Notes: generated from the letters alone by a model not told the origin. A DNA stretch of 64,000 nucleotides from Streptococcus sp. (GCF_030825805.1 NZ_JAPJPF010000002.1:17673-81672), one strand, 5' to 3'. Shown: positions 8,158 to 18,708, numbered from the stretch's first letter. Program-made: numbers and translations.

Positions 8158-8829
8158 ATGAAAAAGTTAAGAAGGGAGTTTCACTCCAGAAGTAAGGCCT
8201 TTGCCTGCCTACTGACCATGTGTGCAGGTTTTTCAGATGCCTACACCTTTATCGAAAGAGGAGGGACCTTGGCCGCGGGCCAAACGGGAAACGTGGTCTT
8301 TCTATCTGTTGGTTTAATTGGCCATGAAATCGCGGATGTGGAGGTCAAACTAGCCACCATGTTGGCCTTTATGATCGGGATTTTCTTGATGACCGTCTTT
8401 CAACGCTTCTTTAGTCATTCGGTTTGGCGGCTCAGTACCTTGGTGCCCTTGGTTTTGACGACCTTGGTGGCAGGATTTCTTCCTAAAGAAGTGCCCAATG
8501 TTCTGATTGTGCCTTTCTTTGGACTGAGCTTGGGGATTGTAGCCACTTCCTTTGGAGAAGTAGATGATTACGCCTACAACCATTCTTTTATGACAGGGAA
8601 TCTCAAGAAGACCATGGTCGCATATGGAAATTTTGTACGGGAGCGGAAGATGGAGTTTTTCTGGGAGTCTCTCTTTATGACTTCTTTGATTGGGAGCTTT
8701 GTGGGAGGAGCTATTCTTTCCACCTTCCTCATCCAATATTACGGCCTTCGGACCATCTGGTTTGTTTCCCTTGTTCTGACCCTCTTTCTCTCTTATCGGG
8801 CGATTCAATATGTTCGAAGGGATATCTAG
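8158..8829 (+). CDS. DUF1275 (YoaK-like) membrane protein
   Basis: A 223-residue integral membrane protein with about six hydrophobic segments. The N-terminal part has the family's conserved GGTLAAGQTGNVV segment near residue 37, and SFMTGNLKK repeats a related TGN motif near residue 142, suggesting an internally duplicated fold. DUF1275 proteins are widespread in bacteria and have no established biochemical role. GGGGGA lies eight bases before the ATG. It stands alone, between the udk terminator and a repeat element. Confidence 0.85.
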   Translation: MKKLRREFHSRSKAFACLLTMCAGFSDAYTFIERGGTLAAGQTGNVVFLSVGLIGHEIADVEVKLATMLAFMIGIFLMTVFQRFFSHSVWRLSTLVPLVLTTLVAGFLPKEVPNVLIVPFFGLSLGIVATSFGEVDDYAYNHSFMTGNLKKTMVAYGNFVRERKMEFFWESLFMTSLIGSFVGGAILSTFLIQYYGLRTIWFVSLVLTLFLSYRAIQYVRRDI

Positions 8830-8854
8830 TCACATTCAAATAGTTTGATCAATC

Positions 8855-9031
8855 GAGGCTGGGACAAAAGTCCTAGCCTCTAAATTTTCTTTGGATTATC
8901 GAGCAAGACGCAGTGGTTGAGTGGGCTCTACTAAGCTGATTTCATCAGCTTTTACAGCCCTACTCAACTGTGCGGAGGTGGGACGACGAAATCGAATTCT
9001 AACGAATTACCGATTTCTGTCCCACTCTCTT
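8855..9031. repeat. Streptococcal GAGGCTGGGACA-type intergenic repeat, full-length copy B1
   Basis: A 177-bp structured repeat in the 312-bp gap before the GAF-domain gene. It begins with the hairpin GAGGCTGGGAC-AAAA-GTCCTAGCCTC. A long stem follows (GTTGAGTGGGCT pairing with AGCCCTACTCAAC, with AAGCTGA/TCAGCTT nested inside), then a last stem joining GGTGGGAC and GAAATCG to CGATTTC and GTCCCAC. A truncated copy lies at 62338-62414. The first hairpin with its neighbouring T-rich stretch could end transcription of the DUF1275 gene. Confidence 0.85.
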
Positions 9032-9125
9032 TTAATTGGGAATATTTGCTTGATAGTTCTGATGGCAAGCTGGGTTGTTATCAAAGGTTGCTCCGTTGTA
9101 AATACTTAATTTTCTAACTAAAGTT

Positions 9126-9134
9126 TGGTATAAT
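9126..9134 (+). promoter_or_regulatory. Extended -10 promoter directly before the fRMsr gene
   Basis: TG, one base, TATAAT at 9129-9134, with seven bases to the ATG at 9142. The transcript probably starts at or within a base of the start codon. Confidence 0.65.
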
Positions 9135-9141
9135 AAAGGTT

Positions 9142-9639
9142 ATGAATATACAGGAAAAAGAATCACGTTACCAACTCTTACTAGCCCAGTTAGAAGCTCT
9201 TTTAGAGGGTGAAAGCAATGCCTTGGCCAATTTATCCAATGCCAGTGCTTTGCTCAATCAAGCCCTACCACATTCGGTCTTTGCAGGTTTTTATCTTTAT
9301 GATCAAAAAGAGCTGATTTTAGGCCCCTTTCAAGGTCAGGTTTCCTGTGTCCACATTGCCTTAGGAAAAGGCGTCTGTGGAGAAGCAGCAGAGAAAAGAG
9401 AGACGCTGGTAATTGAGGATGTGACCCAGCATGCCAATTATATCTCTTGTGACAGTCGCGCCATGAGTGAGATTGTGGTTCCCATGGTCTTGAAAGACCA
9501 GTTGCTGGGAGTGTTGGATCTAGATTCGGACCAAGTGGAAGATTATGACGACCTGGATCGCCTTTATTTGGAACGTTTTGTAGCTATCTTACTTGAAAAA
9601 ACAAATTGGAATTTTAGGATGTTTGGAGTAGTAGATTAA
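9142..9639 (+). CDS. Free-methionine-(R)-sulfoxide reductase (GAF-domain fRMsr)
   Basis: A 165-residue single GAF-domain protein. The three cysteines of the free methionine-(R)-sulfoxide reductase family are all present: C69 in [10 protein letters not shown]79 in GKGVCGEA and C103 in [14 protein letters not shown], with the 10- and 24-residue spacings known for the E. coli enzyme. It should reduce free Met-R-sulfoxide, a defence against oxidants such as the peroxide oral streptococci produce. The stop overlaps the dnaX start in TAATG, so dnaX is coupled to it and both rely on the promoter at 9126. Confidence 0.9.
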   Translation: MNIQEKESRYQLLLAQLEALLEGESNALANLSNASALLNQALPHSVFAGFYLYDQKELILGPFQGQVSCVHIALGKGVCGEAAEKRETLVIEDVTQHANYISCDSRAMSEIVVPMVLKDQLLGVLDLDSDQVEDYDDLDRLYLERFVAILLEKTNWNFRMFGVVD

Positions 9640-11315
9640 TGTATCAAGCCCTCTATCGTAAATACCGTAGCCAGACCTTTGGCCAACTTGTAGGGCAGGA
9701 GGTTATTGCGACGACCCTTCGACAAGCTGTCGAACAGGGGAAAATTAGCCATGCCTATCTCTTTTCTGGACCTCGTGGGACGGGGAAGACCAGTGTGGCA
9801 AAAATCTTTGCCAAGGCCATGAACTGCCCCAACCAAAAAGGGGGAGAGCCTTGTAATGATTGCTATATCTGTGAAGCCATTACCAATGGCAGTTTAGAGG
9901 ATGTTATCGAGATTGACGCAGCCTCAAATAATGGGGTAGATGAGATCCGAGATATCCGCGATAAATCTACCTATGCGCCTAGTTTGGCTCCTCATAAGGT
10001 CTATATTATCGATGAGGTCCATATGCTCTCGACGGGAGCCTTTAATGCTCTTCTCAAAACCTTGGAAGAACCGACAGAAAATGTAGTCTTTATCCTAGCA
10101 ACAACGGAATTGCACAAGATTCCAGCAACCATCCTTTCACGGGTTCAACGCTTTGAGTTCAAATCCATCAAGACGTCAGCCATTCAAGACCACCTAAAAG
10201 CTGTTTTGGATAAAGAAGGGATTGATTACGAAGAAGAAGCTGTAGCCATAATTGCCCGTCGGGCAGAAGGTGGGATGCGGGATGCCTTGTCCATTTTGGA
10301 CCAAGCCCTCAGCCTGACAGCTGGTGCCCAATTGACCACTGCGACGGCTGAAGAAATCACAGGTTCCATCAGTCAAGAAGCTTTAGATCTCTATGTTGTA
10401 GCCTTGTCAGCACACGATGCAACAGCTGCCTTGGAGCAGTTGAACCTGATCTTTGATAATGGGAAAAACATGGCCCGCTTTGTGACGGACCTCTTGCAGT
10501 ATTTACGGGATCTCTTGATCGTTCAGACAGGTGGGGAAAATCTCCATGTCAGTGAGAGATTTAACCAGAATCTAGCCATTCCACAAGCCACCCTCTTTGC
10601 TTGGATTGATCTTGCGACAAGGAGTTTAGCGGATATCAAAAACAGCCTGCAGCCGAAAATCTATACGGAGATGATGACCATTCGTTTGGCAGAATACAAG
10701 GGTGAGGGCCCTTCGGCTAGCCAAGCGGCTCTTCCAGCAGATTTCTTGGCACAAATGGACCAACTCAAAAGAGAAGTGGAGTTACTGAAAAGTCAATTAG
10801 CTCAAGTAGGGAGCGGGTCTCCTGTAGCCAAGTCAGCTCCAGCCCGTCCTCAGAAGTCTAGCAAGGACTATCGAGTGGATCGCAATAAGGTTCAAGCCAT
10901 CTTACAAGAAGCAGTTGAAAATCCAGATTTAGCCCGTAACAATCTCATTCGCCTACAGAATGCTTGGGGGGAAATTATTGAAAGCCTAGCAGGGGCAGAT
11001 AGGGCTTTACTGGTTGGTTCACAGCCGGTTGCGGCTAATGAACGCCATGCGATTTTAGCTTTTGAGTCTGCCTTTAATGCCGAACAGACCATGAAGCGAG
11101 ATAACCTCAATACCATGTTTGGCAATATTTTAAGCAATGCGGCAGGTTTCTCTCCGGAGATTTTGGCTATTTCCATGGAGGAATGGACCCAGGTTCGGGC
11201 GGAATTCTCTAAGAAAGCTCGTGGTCACAAGGATGAAGTCGAGGTGGCAGAAGAGCCTGTCATTCCGGAAGGTTTTGATTTTCTCTCTGAGAAAATTACG
11301 ATCCAAGAAGACTAG
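9639..11315 (+). CDS. dnaX: DNA polymerase III subunits gamma/tau
   Basis: A 558-residue clamp-loader ATPase that loads the beta clamp on DNA. The N-terminal AAA+ domain has Walker A GPRGTGKTS near residue 45, a zinc-binding Cys cluster (CPNQKGGEPCNDCYIC), Walker B/DEVH, and sensor region LSRVQRFEF. A lid and oligomerisation region follows, then a linker rich in Ala, Ser and Lys (about 370-415) and the C-terminal tau region. I did not identify a programmed-frameshift site that would make a separate gamma subunit. The start overlaps the upstream stop by one base. Confidence 0.96.
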   Translation: MYQALYRKYRSQTFGQLVGQEVIATTLRQAVEQGKISHAYLFSGPRGTGKTSVAKIFAKAMNCPNQKGGEPCNDCYICEAITNGSLEDVIEIDAASNNGVDEIRDIRDKSTYAPSLAPHKVYIIDEVHMLSTGAFNALLKTLEEPTENVVFILATTELHKIPATILSRVQRFEFKSIKTSAIQDHLKAVLDKEGIDYEEEAVAIIARRAEGGMRDALSILDQALSLTAGAQLTTATAEEITGSISQEALDLYVVALSAHDATAALEQLNLIFDNGKNMARFVTDLLQYLRDLLIVQTGGENLHVSERFNQNLAIPQATLFAWIDLATRSLADIKNSLQPKIYTEMMTIRLAEYKGEGPSASQAALPADFLAQMDQLKREVELLKSQLAQVGSGSPVAKSAPARPQKSSKDYRVDRNKVQAILQEAVENPDLARNNLIRLQNAWGEIIESLAGADRALLVGSQPVAANERHAILAFESAFNAEQTMKRDNLNTMFGNILSNAAGFSPEILAISMEEWTQVRAEFSKKARGHKDEVEVAEEPVIPEGFDFLSEKITIQED

Positions 11316-11338
11316 CCTGTGCTTTTTTCAGAAAATCG

Positions 11339-11347
11339 TGGTAGAAT
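11339..11347 (+). promoter_or_regulatory. Extended -10 promoter directly before the DUF3272 gene
   Basis: TG at 11339-11340, one base, TAGAAT at 11342-11347, six bases before the ATG at 11354. The spacing is the same as at pgdA and trkH. Confidence 0.55.
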
Positions 11348-11353
11348 AACAAT

Positions 11354-11566
11354 ATGAATAAACGTCAATTTTGGACTATGGCTATCTTTACAGCCTTTGA
11401 AACCTATTTTTTCAATGATGCAGTAATGAGAGAAAGTTACCTGGCAGCTATCTTCTGGGCTCTCTTGATACTGAGAAATTTGCAAGTCAGCTATATCTTA
11501 GGGAAATTGGTCGAAAGTATCGATCAACAGCTCAATCAGAAAAAACGGGATAAGTATAAAAAATAA
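11354..11566 (+). CDS. Small DUF3272-family membrane protein
   Basis: A 70-residue protein with two hydrophobic stretches (about residues 7-22 and 29-50) and a basic, Lys-rich C-terminal end. It resembles the streptococcal DUF3272 family found next to dnaX. Its function is not known. It lies 38 bp after dnaX, has its own extended -10, and is followed by a strong terminator. Confidence 0.75.
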   Translation: MNKRQFWTMAIFTAFETYFFNDAVMRESYLAAIFWALLILRNLQVSYILGKLVESIDQQLNQKKRDKYKK

Positions 11567-11590
11567 GCACCGAGAGGTGCTTATTTTTTT
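11561..11590. terminator. Terminator between the DUF3272 gene and birA
   Basis: AAATAAGCACC-GAGA-GGTGCTTATTT followed by further T. The A-tract on the left makes it usable from both directions by the convergent birA gene. Confidence 0.85.
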
Positions 11591-11606
11591 GAGCTGTTGG
11601 TCTGTT

Positions 11607-12548
11607 TTACAGGTCCCACTGTTTGAGGGAAATTTCGCCACTATTAAGCCAGCGTTCTTGGCCGTCCTCCAGTTGGACTAGTAGTTGTCCACTATCTGAG
11701 ATATCCTTGGCCAGACCTTGGTAGCTGGTTTGATTTTGTTCGAAGCGGACTTCCTTACCTAGGACCAGTGAACGTTGCTTGTAGAGGTAGATCAGCTCCT
11801 CTTCTGGAGTGGTGAAAAATTCCTTCCAAATCTCAGCAATCAGTTCATTGCGGGAAATGGGAGGCTGGGCACCAAAGAGGGACCCTGCCTTGTCTTTCAG
11901 TTCCTTTGGAAAATCAGTGATGGAAAAATTGAGCCCCACACCAATAATGACATCTGTGATGAGGCCTGTTTCGATAGAACTGATGGCTTCAGTCAGAATG
12001 CCTCCAACTTTTTTCCCCTTGTAGTAGATGTCATTGACCCACTTGATATCGACATCCAGTAAGGCTAGACTTTTCAGAGCCTTATAGATAGCAGCTGCGA
12101 CCATGAGGGTATAGGCAGGTGCTTGATCGAAAGGGAGGTTGGGCTTGAGGTGGAGAGACATGTAGATTCCCCCTTGAGAAGGACAGAAGTAGTCGCGCCC
12201 AAAACGCCCCTTACCAGCTGTTTGGAAAGGAGCTAGATACAGAGTAGCAGATTGGCCACCCGCTTCCATGGCATTCTTAGCGTCTAACTGGGTGGATTGG
12301 CACTGGGGATTATAGGAGACTGTCAATGGACAAAGGTCTTCGATGACTTGGGGGATTAGGAGGTCTCCAGAAAGGATCTTGTAGCCTCGATTTTTAACAG
12401 ACTCAATCTCGATGCCTTCTTTTTCTAGACGCTGGATGGCCTTCCAGATAGAGGTGCGAGACAGGCCCATTTCCTGGGCTAGTTGCTCGCCGTTGACATA
12501 ATCCTGGGCTTGGGCCAAAGTTTGGTATAAAATTTCGTGTGTTTTCAT
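11607..12548 (-). CDS. birA: BirA, biotin-protein ligase and biotin-operon repressor
   Basis: A 313-residue bifunctional protein. The N-terminal winged helix-turn-helix (about residues 15-60, GLSRTSIWKAIQRLEKEG) binds DNA. The central ligase domain carries the biotinyl-AMP loop in TAGKGRFGRDYFCPSQGG and KWVNDIYYKGKKVGGIL with the catalytic Lys. The C-terminal SH3-like domain ends the protein. It activates biotin and attaches it to carboxylase carrier proteins. It is transcribed in the same direction as galR, whose stop lies 29 bp upstream of this start. Confidence 0.94.
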   Translation of the reverse strand: MKTHEILYQTLAQAQDYVNGEQLAQEMGLSRTSIWKAIQRLEKEGIEIESVKNRGYKILSGDLLIPQVIEDLCPLTVSYNPQCQSTQLDAKNAMEAGGQSATLYLAPFQTAGKGRFGRDYFCPSQGGIYMSLHLKPNLPFDQAPAYTLMVAAAIYKALKSLALLDVDIKWVNDIYYKGKKVGGILTEAISSIETGLITDVIIGVGLNFSITDFPKELKDKAGSLFGAQPPISRNELIAEIWKEFFTTPEEELIYLYKQRSLVLGKEVRFEQNQTSYQGLAKDISDSGQLLVQLEDGQERWLNSGEISLKQWDL

Positions 12549-12577
12549 AGTATCTTATTTTCGAAGAGGATGGAAGA

Positions 12578-13624
<1,047 letters not shown>

Positions 13625-13630
13625 TTAGTG

Positions 13631-13656
13631 TAGTTTACTAAAATTTTAGTAAACTA
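13631..13656. promoter_or_regulatory. Palindromic GalR operator between galR and galK
   Basis: A 26-bp perfect inverted repeat with half-site TAGTTTACTAAAA, centred 79 bp before the galK start and ending just before the galK -35. Its symmetry and position fit a LacI-family dimer site controlling both divergent genes. Confidence 0.8.
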
Positions 13657-13657
13657 A

Positions 13658-13686
13658 TTGATTTGCTTTATGAAAAGGGTTACACT
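13658..13686 (+). promoter_or_regulatory. galK promoter with an overlapping cre-like site
   Basis: -35 TTGATT at 13658-13663, 17-bp spacer, -10 TACACT at 13681-13686. The 16 bases at 13670-13685 (ATGAAAAGGGTTACAC) fit the catabolite-response consensus WTGNAARCGNWWWCAW at all but two positions, and overlap the -10, which suggests CcpA repression in glucose. Confidence 0.6.
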
Positions 13687-13720
13687 AAAGATAAATAACT
13701 ATATAAGTGAGGTAATCGCA

Positions 13721-14887
13721 ATGAATACTCAAGAACTTCGGAACGCTTTTCAAACAGTCTTTGGAGCAGAAGCGGATCATACCTTCTTCTCACCAGGTCG
13801 GATCAATCTAATCGGTGAGCACACAGACTATAACGGGGGTCATGTCTTCCCTGCAGCTATCACCCTTGGTACCTACGGAGCAGCTCGCAAACGCGAGGAT
13901 AAGCTTCTTCGTTTCTTCTCTGCTAACTTTGAAGACAAGGGCATCATTGAAGTTCCTCTTGAAAACCTTCAGTTTGAAGAGGAGCACAACTGGACCAACT
14001 ATCCAAAAGGCGTTCTTCATTTCTTGCAAGAAGCTGGTCACACCATTGATGTGGGGATGGATGTCTATGTCTACGGTAATATTCCAAATGGATCTGGTCT
14101 CTCTTCTTCAGCCTCACTAGAGATGCTGACGGGCGTCATTGCGGAAACCATCTATGGTCTTAAAGTGGATCGGGTAGAACTGGTTAAGATCGGAAAACAA
14201 ACGGAAAATCATTTTATCGGGGTCAACTCTGGCATCATGGACCAGTTTGCCATCGGTATGGGGGCTGACCAACGGGTCATTTATCTGGATACCAACACTT
14301 TGGAATATGATTTGGTGCCCCTTGATTTGAAAGACAATGTCGTCGTGATTATGAATACCAATAAACGCCGTGAATTGATTGATTCAAAATACAATGAACG
14401 CCGTGCGGAATGTGAAACAGCTGTTTCAGAATTGCAAGCTAAACTAGACATCCAAACCTTGGGTGAATTGGATGTCTGGGATTTTGATACCTATAGCTAC
14501 TTGATCAAGGATGAAAATCGCATCAAACGAGCTCGCCATGCGGTACTTGAAAACCAACGGACCCTCCAAGCTCGCAAGGCTCTGGAAGAAGGAGACTTGG
14601 AAGCCTTTGGACGATTCATGAATGCTTCCCACGTATCCTTAGAACACGATTATGAGGTAACTGGACTTGAATTGGATACCTTGGTGCATACAGCCTGGGA
14701 ACAAGAAGGAGTGCTTGGTGCTCGTATGACGGGAGCAGGCTTTGGTGGTTGCGCCATCGCCCTTGTTAACAAAGATAAGGTTGAGGCTTTTGAAGAAGCT
14801 GTCGGCAAACGCTATGAGGAAATCGTTGGCTATGCGCCAAGTTTCTACATTGCAGAGGTTGCGGCAGGGACACGGGTGCTTGATTAA
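13721..14887 (+). CDS. galK: Galactokinase
   Basis: A 388-residue GHMP-family kinase that phosphorylates galactose at C1, the entry step of the Leloir pathway. It has the galactokinase signature [15 protein letters not shown] near residue 27, the ATP-binding GSGLSSSAS near 123, and [12 protein letters not shown] near the C-terminus. The start at 13721 (MNTQELRN) has GTGAGG nine bases upstream. A longer frame from 13658 would begin inside the promoter. galT starts 12 bp after the stop, so it is the first gene of a galKT(E) operon. Confidence 0.96.
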   Translation: MNTQELRNAFQTVFGAEADHTFFSPGRINLIGEHTDYNGGHVFPAAITLGTYGAARKREDKLLRFFSANFEDKGIIEVPLENLQFEEEHNWTNYPKGVLHFLQEAGHTIDVGMDVYVYGNIPNGSGLSSSASLEMLTGVIAETIYGLKVDRVELVKIGKQTENHFIGVNSGIMDQFAIGMGADQRVIYLDTNTLEYDLVPLDLKDNVVVIMNTNKRRELIDSKYNERRAECETAVSELQAKLDIQTLGELDVWDFDTYSYLIKDENRIKRARHAVLENQRTLQARKALEEGDLEAFGRFMNASHVSLEHDYEVTGLELDTLVHTAWEQEGVLGARMTGAGFGGCAIALVNKDKVEAFEEAVGKRYEEIVGYAPSFYIAEVAAGTRVLD

Positions 14888-14899
14888 AAAGGAGATAGG

Positions 14900-16372
14900 A
14901 TGACAGAACTGGTATTAGATGCATTTGTCACAGCCGTCATTGTGGCAAGTGACTATGAAGAGATGGATCGGATTTATCTAAAAAACCGCGTCATGAGTCG
15001 CGTTGGAGAAGAGGGGCTAGACGCCCCAGCCCAAAAAGAAGACTTGATTGCGCTCAAAGATCAGCTGGTGGAGATTGCGGTTGCGAATAATATGATTCAA
15101 GATAGCATGGCCGCCAAGGACAGCTTGGGTGCAGAGTTGATGGATTGGATCACACCTAGCTCTAGTCAGGTCAACCATCGTTTCTGGGAGACCTACCGTC
15201 AGTCTAAAGAAGATGCGATTGCTGATTTCTATGCCCTTTCTAAGCGCAATGATTACATCAAAGTCAAAGCGATTGCACAAAACATTGCCTTTGAGGCAGA
15301 AACTCCCTACGGTTCTCTTGAAATCACCATCAATCTGTCAAAACCTGAAAAAGATCCTAAAGACATTGCAGCGGCCAAACTTGCCAAAACCAGTCATTAT
15401 CCAGCCTGCCAATTATGCTTTGAAAATGAAGGCTATCAAGGTCGCCTAGACCATCCAGCTCGGGCCAATCACCGGATTATTCGCTTTGATATGGACGGTC
15501 ATGACTGGGGCTTCCAGTATTCCCCTTATGCCTACTTCAATGAACACTGCATTTTCCTTGATAGCCAGCATGTGCCCATGGCCATTAGTCGCAAGACCTT
15601 TGAGCGACTTTTGACCATTGTTGAGACTTTTCCAGGCTATTTTGCGGGGTCTAATGCAGATCTGCCTATTGTAGGGGGATCCATCCTGACTCATGACCAC
15701 TACCAAGGCGGACGGCACACCTTCCCTATGGAGCTAGCTCCTGTTGAGGAAAGTTTTACCATTGAGGGCTTTGAGGCTGTATCGCTAGGGATTGTCAACT
15801 GGCCCATGTCGGTTCTCCGTTTGCAATCAGACGACAAGGAACAATTGATTGCTCTGGCAGACCATATCCTTACAGCCTGGCGTGGCTACTCGGATCCAGT
15901 CGTTCAAGTCTTAGCGGCATCCGACGGTCAGCCCCACCATACCATTACACCCATTGCACGGATTCGTGATGGGCATTATGAACTGGACTTGGTGCTCCGT
16001 GATAACCAAACCTCACCAGAGCATCCAGATGGTATCTATCACCCGCATGCAGATGTGCAACACATCAAAAAAGAAAATATCGGCCTGATCGAAGTCATGG
16101 GGCTAGCGATTTTGCCACCTCGTCTTAAGGAAGAACTCAAGCAGGTCCAAGACTATCTACTTGGACGTGAGAGCACGGTAGCGGCCTACCACCAGCCTTG
16201 GGCAGATGATTTGAAAGCCACTCACCCAGCTATCACAGAAGAAGCAGAGGCAGAGGCTCTTGTCCGTGAATCAGTCGGCCAGATCTTTGCGCGCGTGCTT
16301 GAAGATGCTGGTGTCTACAAGCGAACAGCAGAAGGCCAATCTGCCTTCAGACGCTTTGTTGCGACACTTTAA
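14900..16372 (+). CDS. galT: Galactose-1-phosphate uridylyltransferase (Firmicutes type)
   Basis: A 490-residue enzyme of the long, type-2 GalT family of Gram-positive bacteria. It exchanges UMP between UDP-glucose and galactose 1-phosphate. Visible landmarks are [32 protein letters not shown] with the active-site His residues, and [20 protein letters not shown] stands just before the ATG. It lies between galK and galE as expected for a Leloir operon. Confidence 0.95.
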   Translation: MTELVLDAFVTAVIVASDYEEMDRIYLKNRVMSRVGEEGLDAPAQKEDLIALKDQLVEIAVANNMIQDSMAAKDSLGAELMDWITPSSSQVNHRFWETYRQSKEDAIADFYALSKRNDYIKVKAIAQNIAFEAETPYGSLEITINLSKPEKDPKDIAAAKLAKTSHYPACQLCFENEGYQGRLDHPARANHRIIRFDMDGHDWGFQYSPYAYFNEHCIFLDSQHVPMAISRKTFERLLTIVETFPGYFAGSNADLPIVGGSILTHDHYQGGRHTFPMELAPVEESFTIEGFEAVSLGIVNWPMSVLRLQSDDKEQLIALADHILTAWRGYSDPVVQVLAASDGQPHHTITPIARIRDGHYELDLVLRDNQTSPEHPDGIYHPHADVQHIKKENIGLIEVMGLAILPPRLKEELKQVQDYLLGRESTVAAYHQPWADDLKATHPAITEEAEAEALVRESVGQIFARVLEDAGVYKRTAEGQSAFRRFVATL

Positions 16373-16435
16373 GTGTGGAGAAGAGGCAGAAATTTGGTAC
16401 AATAAGAGAGAAAACAAGAAGCGAAAGGAAAACAA

Positions 16436-17434
16436 ATGGCAATACTCGTACTCGGAGGAGCTGGCTATATCGGTTCCCACATGGTGGACCGCTTGGTTAA
16501 TGAAGGACAGGATAAAGTCGTCGTGGTCGATAGCCTGGTCACAGGCCACCGTGCAGCGGTGCATCCAGATGCCGTCTTTTACCAAGGAGACCTGGCGGAT
16601 CAAGACTTTATGCGCACTGTTTTTAAGGAACATGCAGATATCGATGCGGTCATCCACTTTGCGGCCTACTCACTGGTCGCTGAGTCCATGGCAGATCCAT
16701 TGAAATATTTTGACAACAATACAGCAGGCATGGTCAAACTCTTGGAAGTCATGCATGAATGTGGGGTGCACTACATCGTCTTTTCTTCAACTGCTGCAAC
16801 CTACGGCATTCCAGAAGAAATTCCGATTCTTGAAACCACTCCGCAAAAACCAATCAACCCTTATGGCGAAAGCAAGCTCATGATGGAAACCATCATGCGT
16901 TGGGCTGATCAAGCCTACGGCATCAAGTATGTGCCCCTTCGTTACTTTAATGTAGCAGGTGCTAAGCCTGACGGATCTATCGGAGAAGACCATGGACCAG
17001 AGACCCATCTCTTGCCAATCGTCTTGCAAGTAGCCCAAGGCAAACGCGAGAAAATCTCTATTTTTGGAGATGACTACCAGACACCAGATGGCACCAATGT
17101 TCGGGACTATGTCCATCCATTTGACTTGGCGGATGCCCATCTTTTAGCGGTGGAGTATCTTCGAAATGGAAACCCATCGACTGCTTTTAACTTAGGATCT
17201 TCAACCGGATTCTCCAATCTTCAAATCGTTGAAGCAGCTCGCAAGGTGACCGGACATCCGATCCCACTTGAGCTGGCTGATCGTAGACCAGGAGATCCTG
17301 ATACCTTGATCGCATCATCTGAGAAGGCGCGTGCCATCCTCGGCTGGCAACCAAAATTTGACAATATCGAAACCATCATCCAAACAGCCTGGGCTTGGCA
17401 TTCCAGCCACCCAGATGGCTACAATGATCGATAA
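16436..17434 (+). CDS. galE: UDP-glucose 4-epimerase
   Basis: A 332-residue extended short-chain dehydrogenase that interconverts UDP-galactose and UDP-glucose using bound NAD. The glycine-rich GGAGYIGS is at residues 6-13, [14 protein letters not shown] follows, and the catalytic YGESK (Tyr, Lys) lies near 143. The substrate segment YFNVAGA comes next. GAAAGGAAAA precedes the ATG. There are 63 bp between galT and galE containing a possible -10 (TACAAT), so galE may also have its own promoter; it could additionally supply UDP-Gal for glycan synthesis. Confidence 0.95.
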   Translation: MAILVLGGAGYIGSHMVDRLVNEGQDKVVVVDSLVTGHRAAVHPDAVFYQGDLADQDFMRTVFKEHADIDAVIHFAAYSLVAESMADPLKYFDNNTAGMVKLLEVMHECGVHYIVFSSTAATYGIPEEIPILETTPQKPINPYGESKLMMETIMRWADQAYGIKYVPLRYFNVAGAKPDGSIGEDHGPETHLLPIVLQVAQGKREKISIFGDDYQTPDGTNVRDYVHPFDLADAHLLAVEYLRNGNPSTAFNLGSSTGFSNLQIVEAARKVTGHPIPLELADRRPGDPDTLIASSEKARAILGWQPKFDNIETIIQTAWAWHSSHPDGYNDR

Positions 17435-17562
17435 GGAGGGACTGCGAACATCATTTTTGAGGCTTTTCTAATAACATCTAAAACGACAGTTGATCTTGCT
17501 AAATGACTCGTTTCAGACATCAGTCATTTCCCTAACCATCATAAAAAAGTGAGGTATTCAAA

Positions 17563-18147
17563 ATGAATAAAACCACAAAAATGTTAGCCGTCTTCTTGAC
17601 AGCGGGTCTTCTTTTAGCTGGTTGCGCACAAAAAGAGAGTACAAAATCTACTAGTCCATCGTCCACTAAGGCGACTAGTAAAGCAACAAGCAAATCATCC
17701 GCTAAAGAGAAGACAAAAGAGTCATCAACGGATGAAAGCCAAAAAGAGGATGCACTAGCAGGTGCTCAAAAAACGGTTCTTGAATCGAGTGATGAAGCAG
17801 GTAAGTCCACTGTAACCTTGTATTACAAGGGAGATACCTTGTTAGTACAAGAAAAAGTTGATGATTACGACGTCTCAAAAGTTCCTGGTGAAAACCCTCT
17901 TGAATCCATGAAAGAAGCCGTTGCTAAGAGCCAAGAAATGTTCAAAGATTTGATGGGACAAGGATTTGAACTGACATCAGAATACAAAGATGGAATATTT
18001 TATATCCGCAATACCATTGATTACACAAAAATCGATTTTAAAAAATTAAAAGAAATCGTCCCAGGCTTTAATCCCCTAGATGACAAAACAGTTAGTTATT
18101 CAGTAACCAAAGACAGTCTTATCAAAGGCGGTATGGTCGAAAAATAA
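17563..18147 (+). CDS. DUF1307 (YehR-like) lipoprotein
   Basis: A 194-residue lipoprotein. The signal peptide ends in the lipobox LLAGC, with the acylated Cys at residue 21. A low-complexity Ser/Thr/Lys linker covers about residues 22-60. The C-terminal region (TVTLYYKGDTLLVQEK onward) resembles the DUF1307/YehR family, whose function is not known. It would be anchored on the outer face of the membrane. Promoter not obvious in the 128-bp gap after galE; a terminator follows. Confidence 0.85.
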   Translation: MNKTTKMLAVFLTAGLLLAGCAQKESTKSTSPSSTKATSKATSKSSAKEKTKESSTDESQKEDALAGAQKTVLESSDEAGKSTVTLYYKGDTLLVQEKVDDYDVSKVPGENPLESMKEAVAKSQEMFKDLMGQGFELTSEYKDGIFYIRNTIDYTKIDFKKLKEIVPGFNPLDDKTVSYSVTKDSLIKGGMVEK

Positions 18148-18155
18148 ACTAAATG

Positions 18156-18184
18156 GAGAGTAGCTCAGTTTGCTGCTCTTTTTT
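18156..18184 (+). terminator. Terminator after the DUF1307 lipoprotein gene
   Basis: AGAG-T-AGC pairs with GCT-G-CTCT (one internal mismatch) around a TCAGTTT loop, followed by six T. Confidence 0.75.
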
Positions 18185-18238
18185 GGTTTGGCATGAATTC
18201 AGGGCCATATTTTGGTAGAATAGGATTTAAGGAAAATA

Positions 18239-18553
18239 GTGAAATGGATGAACAGTAGTATGAAAGAAACTTTTTTAGAAGCAATCGATCATTTGTTGTC
18301 TATCATTGACAAATATAATATTAAAAATATTGGTCCACAAGTGGATGAGCTACATATTTTGAAAGAATATGTAAATACTAATAAAGAAATGAGTTTAAGA
18401 GATAAATTGACAATTTATCAAGCCCTTTTTCCACCACAGGGTGGTCTATCAGATATTTATTATTGGGATAATGACTTTGAAAAAAGAAACCAGATTAACA
18501 ATATCCTATCCTCTTCTAACAAGATAATTTCTGATTATTTATTGAATCAATAA
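18239..18553 (+). CDS. AT-rich hypothetical protein
   Basis: A 104-residue acidic, helix-rich protein with no signal peptide or membrane segment and no family I recognise. The GTG at 18239 is supported by AAGGA five bases upstream; ATGs at 18248 and 18260 are alternatives. The gene is clearly more AT-rich than the housekeeping genes around it and stands alone between two terminators, which suggests acquisition. A small single-domain orphan of this kind could be an immunity protein, but nothing here proves it. Confidence 0.6.
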   Translation: MKWMNSSMKETFLEAIDHLLSIIDKYNIKNIGPQVDELHILKEYVNTNKEMSLRDKLTIYQALFPPQGGLSDIYYWDNDFEKRNQINNILSSSNKIISDYLLNQ

Positions 18554-18579
18554 AGAGAGGTTTAAAATACCTCTCTTTT
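18552..18579 (+). terminator. Terminator after the AT-rich hypothetical
   Basis: Perfect stem AAAGAGAGGT/ACCTCTCTTT with a TTAAAAT loop and trailing T; usable in both directions. Confidence 0.85.
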
Positions 18580-18708
18580 ACTTTAACTACTCTATATAAG
18601 AAATTTAGGTAAACCTGAGAAGGGTAAGGATATGCTATAATGAAGAAAACAGAAGGGTGTGCACGAGTAATGTCACCTAACGTGTCAACAAGGATAGTAG
18701 GAGCAAGA

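Noticed and set aside
8855-9031. A small gene in the gap after the DUF1275 gene
   Set aside because: The open frame at 8921-9109 runs through the hairpins of the B1 repeat and has no ribosome site; the stretch is a non-coding repeat.
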